Part shown: piece after piece, positions 56,115 to 64,000 of the stretch
Layout of the letters: every line of letters begins with the position of its first letter
Numbering within the stretch: the first letter of the stretch is position 1
Origin: Adiantum capillus-veneris
Taxonomy: Eukaryota; Streptophyta; Polypodiopsida; Polypodiales; Pteridaceae
Direction of reading: 5' to 3'
DNA length: 64,000 bases
Assembly: GCA_014529385.2 (NCBI GenBank)
Contig: CM043958.1
Coordinates: 85,793,525 to 85,857,524, forward strand
The notes under the pieces: model-generated
Databases searched by the model: none
Seen by the model: the letters and a program-made list of their open reading frames with translations, nothing else
What the model was told of the DNA's origin: nothing
Position numbers and translations under genes: made by a program

Positions 56115-56151
<37 letters not shown>
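56115..56151. repeat. homopolymer run of 37 G
   Basis: Preceded by shorter G runs (gggggg, ggggg, gg). It gives a false poly-Pro frame on the minus strand. Confidence 0.95.
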
Positions 56152-56152
<1 letters not shown>

Positions 56153-56587
56153 ATAGTTTGTGCAATAAAAAATAAAGCACAAAATATGACCACTCTCCAT
56201 TCCCACTAATGCTGGAATCTATGTCTCCATGGACTACCCAGCTAGTCCCCGATGTAAAGGCCAGGGCTAAGACATTAGTATGGAAGCTCAGCAGCAAGCT
56301 CAAGCTGATGCATGAATGGCCAAATGCTCAATTATAGTTCTCAATGAAATAACTAGACATCTCTCAATCAAACCAAAAGTAGTCATGTCTAATGCAGGAA
56401 TCTATGTCTCCATAACTATTTATCTAGTCATGTTCGATGCAATCTGGATATCCTTGATGGAGGCACTCCCGTCATACTCATCTTTGGACTGAAACCCTTC
56501 ATACATACAGTACCAAAAGGTTTAGCTCCAGCTCTCATGGTTCAATCTTTAGCAAGTGTGATGACACCCTAAGTAGGAAGTCCTTAG

Positions 56588-56594
<7 letters not shown>

Positions 56595-56629
<35 letters not shown>
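56595..56629. repeat. (GA)n microsatellite
   Basis: About 17 GA units in the probable 3' flank of NOC3. Confidence 0.95.
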
Positions 56630-56630
<1 letters not shown>

Positions 56631-57127
56631 CATCTGAATTCTTTTAGTTTTTGAAGTTTTGAAGGTTAGCATATAAAAGAAGGAAGCCAAGCCTGCCCCT
56701 ACCGGAAAAGGGGCCGCATCACCCATTAAACTTCATTACAATAAGGCCTTGCACTTCATGATGCCAAACTAATGCCTGTGGCAAATGCTCATAATATATT
56801 GAAACCTCGTTAGCGTTTGCCAGCAGGCAAAAGAATGCCAGCAGTAACACCTGCGCTCTAAAATCTCCAACTCCAACGAAAAGGGTCAGCAGAGTAATAG
56901 CACATACTAGGCGATTCTGTATCCAATGGTTGCATCAACATATCCTTAAGTTAATCCACATCTGGGATTGCCACCCTTCAAAGCCTGAAACTCTTTCTGT
57001 CCACCATGATGGCCGATAATCTTTGGTTTTATAAATCCTGGCATAGAAGACATGACCTGGCCATCACCTTGGATATGCAAAAAATGACCTACCATTACAT
57101 CTATCGGCCAAACAGTTCCCAGGCCTT

Positions 57128-60100
57128 CTAAATACTCCTGCCTTTCCTTTTCCTTCTGCTTTTGAACAGATTTACAGACCGGACAAGTTTCTTTAGCTCT
57201 GTTCTTAAAGCTTCATTTTCTTTGATGTCGCGAAGGACTTTGAAGTGCGACAAGAACATTTGACTGCTCTCCTTATCAGAAGAACTAAGCACAGAATCAT
57301 CCATATCGGTCTTTAACACCAATGCCTTTAGTGGGTGGCTCACATAACTTTTTCTTTTGACTTTGTTTTTGGGCAACTGAACAGATGGATTGAAGCCGCC
57401 CTTGTCGGTGGAGTAGACAATTATAGCTTCCTTCGGAGTCAATGAAGCTTGTAATGCCTCGCTCGAAGTCAACATGTTGGAAATCTGTTCTGCAAGCCTA
57501 GAGATAGCAGGATGATAATGCCTCGATAAGAGAGATACTTCCCACAGAACAGATGAAAGGGCAGCACTCATATCTGGGTCACCTCTCTCCTCCCCTTGAA
57601 GACTCTGTGGGAATTCAACACAAGCAAGCATGCTAAGTAAATTGACAGGTTAGAAAAGAACAACCTCAAAATAAAGTGAGAGCTTACGATAAAGCTTCTC
57701 CCAGTGCCTCCACCATCCTCATTCTCCAGAAGATTACGACATTTCTTATATCTCTGCAGCAAGTGCCGGACTGTCACAAGAGCTGCACACCGTTCCATGG
57801 AACATTAGCAAGAAGCTTTGAAGTAAAATTACTGATTGGTCACAAATGCTGGTTGGATGCAGGTTATAAATGGACACTCTCTTGTGATGTTTCACAGAGT
57901 ATTCACTACAATTTTGATGAAAATGAATAACCCAACCTTACTCCTTCAAGTGCCCTCCTAAGATGTGACAAAGGGTACCTTGTTTACCAGTGTCATACTG
58001 ACTGACCTAACCAGCCTCTAGAGCATTTGAAAATAAACCATTATGCACACATAGAAACTCAAGGAACACAATCTGAGAGGGTCAAATGAGTGGAAACACA
58101 CAAAATACACAGTGAACCCACCAATCAATCACTTCTAATTCGGCCAAAGGGTGTAAACCACAAGGGGTAAATAACCAGACTGCGTGTTAAAAGCACTAAC
58201 CAGGCTCCCTCATTCAAGAGCCCTCTTAAAGATAACAGAAAGCACGATAATTTGACGTGATTACTACAGCCCTCATAATTAGAAAGAAACGGACTAACCT
58301 GATATTGCCTCAGCAGGTCCAAGATGCAATGCCTCTGCCGCCAATCGTTTTATAAAAGCTGCAACTCTTTGCATGTCATGCTGTCTACTCTCCCAAAGCA
58401 TAACTTGTAATGCTTCAGCAAGCACGAGACCATCATGCTCATCCCTATTCGATCCACCAAAGACAAAGCTCAATGTCATACTACCAGAAAGAGCTATACT
58501 GCAACAGATTTCATAACTATGCATAACCTGTGTAACTGTCTACCTGGAACCTTTGTGACAAAGCAACAGGTTGTACAAAGCAACATAAAAATCCCGAAGA
58601 TCAATATTAAGAGCATCCAGATTGCTTCGTACGATTTTAAATGCGACGACACAACAGTGAAGTCTATCTGTGAAACTGATGGGATCTGCATCTTGAACTT
58701 CACTTCCGGCGGACGAAGGCCCAATCCCTCCAGCCAGTCTCTTCAAAAGTGCAAGTAAGTCTGCCATAAATTCTACACTAACAAGATGGGAGAACTTGGC
58801 CAAACCATCAAGGCAGGAACCGAGCAGAGGCCGCGGCCCATACTCTGCCAATGTTGCTTTTACTGATCCTGAGTTGCTGCCAGAGAAACTGCAACGACAT
58901 ATTCATATCAGGTGTCAGTGTGAATACTAACTCCAGCCACAAATAGATGGCGTCAGATGTAGACAATGCAGGCAAAAGCATGCCATAGACTTTGCAAAGA
59001 AACTCAAGGTCAGTAACAAGCAAACCCACCAATCAGCAGGATTCAAACTTGCTTTCAATATCCGGAAATAAGTTTCAAAAACGGCTGTCAGGATCTGTGT
59101 CTGCAGCCTTCGAAGCTCATTAGCTTCCGGCATAGTACACGACTCTCGAAAATCAGTGGCAACCTTCAGAAAAACAAAATGTACAAGGACTTCAATAACC
59201 TTTACACTAATCAAAAATCAAAAAACAATGCAGCTAGCTAAATGCTACTGTTCTGAGTGGCATCCTCATTAGCAATCATTTGTCTTGAAATAAAAAATGG
59301 TTTTGGTGGTATTGTAAATTTGTGGAATCCTTACAAATTGATCTCTTATGCTATGGGATACTGTGCATAGATCAACTTCTTCATTTTGGTATGTCCGATT
59401 GGGATAAGAGTCTTCAATGCTTGCCCTCTCCAAACTTCATCCTAACACTGCCGACTGTTGCATTGCATCATGAACAAGGCAGTAACACCTCGACCTGGAA
59501 TTGTCGGCAAAGATACTAGGGATTGGGATTGGAGAACATGCAATGGAGTTTCTTCTTTAAAGAAATCCCAGCTTTATTGTTAGGAGAACTTAATAAAGGG
59601 TTAACCATAATGTACCAATCAGTCTATTAAAACATAAAGAGTTCTTTTATGGCGCATTGTTTCGGGTGCCCTCCCCACACCAGTATTAAAGTTCTCTGCC
59701 AGAACAAGAAACGGTTCATTTGCATGGTTCAGTATGGAACATGGAGTCTTATTGAATGCCAGCTGTCTTCATGTCGATTCAGATGTATATTAAGAAGTTC
59801 AAAGACTATGTGACGTTGTCTGTTGTAACATGTCACATTATGAAAAAGTATAAAGCAACAACCTTCCCACAAAGGGGGGGAAAAAAATGCCGGAAACTAG
59901 TCCACTAGTACTCTTTGGTTGTAGCCTCTGCCCTACCTCTTCTCTCAACTTGGCTGCGAGTTGACGCTTCTTAGCTTTTTTGTCTTTTTCATCATGCTTG
60001 GGATTCAGCTTCTCAGTCTTTCCATCATGTCCTTTCTTTTTTTCCTGCTCCGGAGCAGGCCTGTTAAGATCCTCATCGAACGATAATGACAAAAGCACCT

Positions 60101-60552
60101 ACAAAAAAGTTAGTGTTAAAATATAGAAATGTCAAACAGACATCATTCCAACAATAAAACGTCCACTACCTGAATTACGTCCGGCCGTACAATACATTTT
60201 TCAGATTTCACAAGATCTGCAATCATCTCAACTGCTTCTACTGTAGCAGAGCCCCCATGCTTTCCCTCATTTAGAAACAAAGATCTAACCGCATGACAGC
60301 TCATCTTTCTGTAAGGACCACCTCCAATATCATCAACACAAGCAAACAATGTGTCATCAACTTCTCTAACTAAATATGTGTTGCACACCTGCAGTCTGAG
60401 TCTGCTGAGTTCATCGAGGGAATAGTTGCAGATAGCAAACTATCGCGAAAGTTGAAATGAGGAATAGCCTCCAAGAGCCCACTGACACAGCGAGTTGCTG
60501 CTTTCCGAAGTAGACCTGACTTCGTTGACTTGATGAGGAATTGAACATACCT
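57128..60552 (-). CDS. NOC3: NOC3-like nucleolar complex protein, last eight exons
   Basis: Eight exons join in one frame with GT-AG introns: 60552-60389, 60308-60170, 60098-59937, 59163-59030, 58888-58544, 58468-58299, 57782-57688 and 57604-57128 (stop included). The product matches plant NOC3 from recall of the family. Landmarks are GLLEAIPHFNFRDSLL, SLFLNEGKHGGSATVEAVEM, a Lys-rich stretch, TQILTAVFETYFRILKASLN, CLDGLAKFSHLVSVEFM, VLAEALQVMLWESRQHDMQR, RHLLQRYKKCRNLLENEDGG and the CBF/Mak21 signature SSVLWEVSLLSRHYHPAISR. The C-terminus is basic (KSRRKRKGRS). NOC3 pairs with NOC2 during nucleolar maturation and export of pre-60S ribosomes. The N-terminal NOC3p-domain exons are not seen. 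They should lie right of 60552, where an LTR element now sits, so the gene is partial in this window. Confidence 0.88.
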
Positions 60553-61890
60553 CTGCACATATAGCATCAAAAAGACTTTTTCCATGAGAATTTTGTTTCC
60601 GACATATTTTGACATCTTTGAAAATGTGACGGAGAAAATTTTGAAGCTCAGTGTCAATATACACAAGATATATGGAGAAATGAACAAGAAAAGGGTTGAC
60701 AGAACGGTGTACATAAAAGTGTCCTTTGGGTATCCAGGAAAAAGAGAAGTGCTAAAAATGTACATGCTACAAAAGAAATAGACTGCTGCTGCTGCTGGAT
60801 GTGAAACTATATGCACCAAGGAGTTAGTTTGGTGAGGGATGGAGCTAGCTAGTGTTCTGCATACCATTGTTGTGGGGTGTAGTATGGCAGGCATACGTAG
60901 GTAAGAGTCCCCGCAATAGCAGTAGGGTCTGAGAAAGCCAGCTCTATCCCCTCTTCAGGTCTGCTGATGTCGCAGTCAAATCTCCCGAATGGCCCTATTA
61001 TGTACTCTATGGGCTTGGTATCTTGGTGCTCTCCAGCATCGACAGGCTCGAACTATCTTGGCCTGTTGTAGTGTGACCCCTCTCTAAACGCCTGTGGGTG
61101 GTACTGGAGCAGCTCTGCAAAAGAAGTCCGTGAGATGTGCTGTCCCCCTCCACTGGGGTGTGAAGGTGGAGACGTCTCCCTATGTCTCTCAATTCTGATA
61201 AGAAGCCAACCAGTTGTCTCTGGCCTCTCGACTACAAGACTCTGAAGCGTGCACTGTCCCGTGAAAAGGGCTGTATATAGGCCAGTATGCTCTCCTATTC
61301 TGGGCCTCTGCATACATAGTGCTCCTCACTCTCCACTCCACGTCTGCATATCTTGCAAGTCCTCCAAGGTCCCTGACTCTGTCAATTTGGGCTGCCTGCC
61401 CAACCTCAATCTCGAGTCTATGGATGGTGCCTTGAGCTGTCCAATCACCACTTTAGCACTCGGTGGCATTTATGTGTCCATATATCGTGGCCGTTGGAAG
61501 CCATCCTCTAGAATAGTCATAAAGTGCATTCCGTGATGCAACATCTTCGGTGTGGAATAGACTGTTGGGTATAATCCATGTCTCTCGGATGTATGACTGC
61601 CGATGTCACATGCACATCTAACCCTGTGTGCATGTGGACAAGCTACTTCAAGTTCAGGGTTCAGGTCAGCTTTTGTAAGCTTGTGCGCAGGCCGTGCATG
61701 TCCAAGCACTTAGAGAACTTGCATATCCTTTGGTTGCACACAACATGATCATCAGAGAACTTGCATATCCTTTGTTGCACACAGCATGATCATCAGCATT
61801 ACAATCAGTAGCCATCATGAGCATTTTACGGGGCACAGAACCCATTTTCCCTATTTTAGCCATTTTTCACTTATTATTAATAAGTGACTT
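60553..61890 (-). other. NOC3 intron or flank containing an open, unrecognised coding-like tract
   Basis: From about 61709 to 60860 the minus strand is largely open if a frameshift near 61480 or 61310 is allowed. Pieces include RVRCACDIGSHTSERHGLYP, GLARYADVEWRVRSTMYAEA, QNRRAYWPIYSPFHG, FAELLQYHPQAF and PFGRFDCDISRPEEG. The composition looks like protein, but I recognise no family and two frames compete in the middle. A 38-bp direct repeat (agagaacttgcatatccttt…, near 61709 and 61755) lies at its right edge. It does not contain the expected NOC3 N-terminal exons. Confidence 0.35.
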
Positions 61891-62646
61891 TGTTGGAAAA
61901 CTGGGTAGGGCAAATTTGCTAAGTTAATATAAAAGAAACCTGGCAATCACTCAGTAGAGCAGAAGAAACCAAGAGAGCACAGGCAGAATCTGCAGCAGGA
62001 CCTCTAGGGTTTCTCTTCAGCAAGAACCTCAGCGTTTTCATCAAGAACCTTCAGCATTCAGCCTAGCGCCAGGGATTTCAGCGTTGTAGAGCCTTCTGTC
62101 CATTCCAGCGTTCTGTACCAGCCAGCGTTTTGTACCTGCCTGCATCAGCATTATACAGCAGCCATACCCAGCATTTTTCAGCAGATTAAATCAGCGTTTT
62201 CGACAGGAAGCATTAGCATTTTCAGCCCAAAAAGAGCAGCGCTTTCAGCCCTGGAGTTAGCATTTTCAGCCAACCGTCGTCCTCATCGTTGCCGTCCTCG
62301 TCGTCGCCGTCGTCCCCGACTTAGATCAGCATTCCATCATAGCATCATGAACTTGCATCAACACCTTTGTACCAGATTTGTGCAATCAATAGCATAGACC
62401 TCTCTCGCCATAGAGAGTGGGGCCCTTGGAGGAGGGTTTGACAACATTCTGGTGTCGTATTCTTCTCTCTCTTTCTATCAGTCTCAGCACCTTCATTCAC
62501 AGTATTTACCTACTTTGTTTGTGATCATTTGCACTCTCTCACTAAAGGTACAGAGGGCTCTCCCTTCCATAAGTAAAAGGAACCCTTGAGCACAGTTCGG
62601 AGCACTCATCTTGAGCAAAGTTCAACATTCACTTCAGCACCTTACA
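61891..62646 (+). repeat. 5' LTR of element E
   Basis: 756 bp from TGTTGGAAAACTGGG to CACCTTACA, directly followed by a primer-binding site. It contains repeated short phrases of the type ttcagc(a/g)ttt between about 62030 and 62270 and a run of tcgtcg near 62290. The 3' partner is not in the window. Confidence 0.7.
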
Positions 62647-62647
62647 T

Positions 62648-62659
62648 TGGTATGAGAGC
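62648..62659 (+). promoter_or_regulatory. primer-binding site of element E
   Basis: TGGTATGAGAGC, the initiator-Met type with one C to G change. Confidence 0.75.
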
Positions 62660-62990
62660 GTTGGCAGTGTTCTGTATCACTCAAGGAAAGAACCACAAGA
62701 ATTTTTATTTTATTTTTTGGCTTGTTGCGGTCGCATGTAACCCATGTTCACTTGGGCGTGTCGATTCCTAATAGTGTTTTTGAAGAGTGACAGGAAACCC
62801 AAGAAAGAAGGGCTTGTCTGGCCTCCCTTGTTCCTCTTTTCACTCATTGAGAGCGGACCGTGCACTTAGTGGCCGGCCAATCGACGTGAGGTGGGAAAAA
62901 GCAACCTTGGTGTGAGCGCAAGGCCGCCAAGAGGTGCGCTCGCAGGAAAGAGTAAAGCTCGGGTAAGAGAAGATCCTTCTCTAACACAGA

Positions 62991-63662
62991 TTGCAAGCTG
63001 AAGAAAGAATTCAAGAACCTCAAGAACTCAAGGACTCAAGAACCTCAAGACCCGAAGTTCCTCATGAATTTAAGAACCCAAGATCTCAATGTATGGTCAT
63101 CACCCGAAGCGGAATGGATACTTTGCGTGAAGGTGATGAGCATGGAGGTGGAGAAGAAGAATTTTCCTCACCAGGAGGTTTTTCCGACCCTCCCCCCTCC
63201 CCATCTACGCCAAGGGTTGCACCAAATCCTATGGAGGCTTTGGTCAAGTCGATGATGGACATGATGTTACAACAAGAGGCGCAACGCGCTACCTTGGAGC
63301 ATAAGCGCGAAGAACGAGAGTTAGCCTTGGAGCGTGAGCATGAGCAAGCGCGCTTGGCGGCCGAAGAAAGACGGTTTGCCTTGGAGCATGAGCGTGAGCG
63401 CGAGCAAGCGCGCTTAGCGGACGAAGAAAGACGAGCGGCCTTGGAGTTAGAGCGTGAGGCGTAGAGAGACCAACGCATGCAAGAGTTGGTCCTACAAGTA
63501 CTTACCTCGAAGCCCGAGCCAATCAAAGATGTTGGTAGTTCATCAAGTAGCTCAAGCAGAGATTCGGACTCCAACAACTTCGTCACAGAAAAGTTGACGT
63601 TCAGTAAGTATGATGGTAAGATGGATGCTACTATTATTTCATTCTTAGTTGCATCAATTTAA
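62991..63662 (+). pseudogene. gypsy-type gag N-terminus of element E
   Basis: The frame 62991-63464 starts MQAEERIQEPQELKDSRTSR, includes MVITRSGMDTLREGD (a common start of chromovirus gag, at about 63094), and then a highly charged Glu/Arg coiled-coil stretch with internal repeats (EHEQARLAAEERRFALEHER / EREQARLADEERRAALELER). A stop at 63462 interrupts it. The frame 63477-63662 continues with a Ser run and LTFSKYDGKMDATI, the expected start of the capsid domain. The element is cut off after that. Confidence 0.65.
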
Positions 63663-64000
63663 TATACCTTCATAAGTTCAGAATAGTCTGAACTCACGAA
63701 TTATAAGAGGGAATAAAGCAGTCATAAAACTATAAAAGCAAGGGACACAAGAAAAGAAAAGAAAAACAAAAACAAACAAACAAACAAACTAAATCACTTT
63801 GTTTGCTACGAAACAAAACTTAATCCTAGAAATCAAACTTCACACAACAACTTCTAACGAAACACATTCTTGAGTCCTCATGTAAGCTAAATACGAAATC
63901 GAAAAATGAATACTACTACAAACCTACGAAGAGCAAAGAACCAAACTTGACAATATGTGATCTCAACTTCGCTGCTTGTCCAAACAGGAAGAATAAGATT
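63663..64000. other. non-coding end of window
   Basis: No gene. A-rich, with an (aaac)n stretch (63765-63790) and a short palindrome-like agttcagaatagtctgaact near 63675. Confidence 0.4.

Larger units (their letters stand above)
54591..57127. other. intergenic DNA downstream of NOC3
   Basis: No supported gene. It includes a 37-G run, a GA microsatellite and, near 55205-55260 on the minus strand, a weak second tRNA-like segment (ggttaagtagt … ggttcacactcc). The 3' UTR of NOC3 should lie in the last few hundred bases. Confidence 0.4.

Noticed and set aside
55952-56303. ORFs with a long poly-proline run
   Set aside because: Created by the 37-G homopolymer; the flanking residues do not resemble a protein.
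1-64000. CRISPR array, operons or bacterial features
   Set aside because: No regularly spaced short repeats with unique spacers; gene structure and repeats are those of a plant nucleus.

Overview
The window is nuclear DNA of a land plant with a large, repeat-rich genome. The evidence is plant-type Ty1/copia and Ty3/gypsy retrotransposons primed by initiator-Met tRNA (TGGTATCAGAGC), an intronless P-class pentatricopeptide repeat (PPR) gene, and an intron-containing homologue of the nucleolar protein NOC3. Introns have GT-AG ends. I cannot name the species; a fern, lycophyte or gymnosperm would fit. The first six bases are a HindIII site, so the window may begin at a clone end.

Layout: 1-16.07 kb is a nest of three retrotransposons. 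A chromodomain gypsy element has its gag-pro-RT part inverted (1-2547, minus) next to its RNase H-integrase part (2548-3160, plus). It is split inside the integrase zinc finger by Copia-B (3161-14457), which is itself split in gag by Copia-A (4599-10152). Copia-A is intact, with a 1326-residue gag-pol, near-identical 194/192-bp LTRs and a perfect GGAAG duplication. At 16.07-21.55 kb lies a second gypsy element, Athila/Tat-like by its RT, cut off in integrase. At 21.5-27.8 kb are decayed copia fragments on both strands. The PPR gene (27.8-29.7 kb, minus) is followed by a foldback MITE (30.03-30.53 kb). Copia-C (32.56-37.84 kb) ends in two tandem LTRs. Two 1.4-1.5-kb LTRs of one family face each other at 38.2-42.07 kb. 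At 42.11-46.66 kb (minus) is a second copy of the Athila/Tat-like LTR, attached to a long unrecognised reading frame instead of gag-pol. 46.7-57.1 kb is mostly decayed intergenic DNA with a copia integrase fragment, a protein-kinase-like pseudogene fragment, a tRNA-derived SINE head and long microsatellites. At 57.1-60.55 kb (minus) are the last eight exons of NOC3. At 61.89 kb an LTR retrotransposon begins and is cut after the start of its gag.

Only three reading frames look functional: Copia-A gag-pol, the PPR gene and the NOC3 3' half. The host genes do not form a functional group. The PPR protein would act on organelle RNA and NOC3 in nucleolar 60S ribosome assembly. Most of the rest records layered retrotransposon insertion, inversion and decay. 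The observations I rate highest are the unrecognised coding tract tied to the Athila/Tat-like LTR, the kinase-like fragment with an HxDxHxxN loop and DWG in place of DFG, and two leader blocks conserved between Copia-A and Copia-B.
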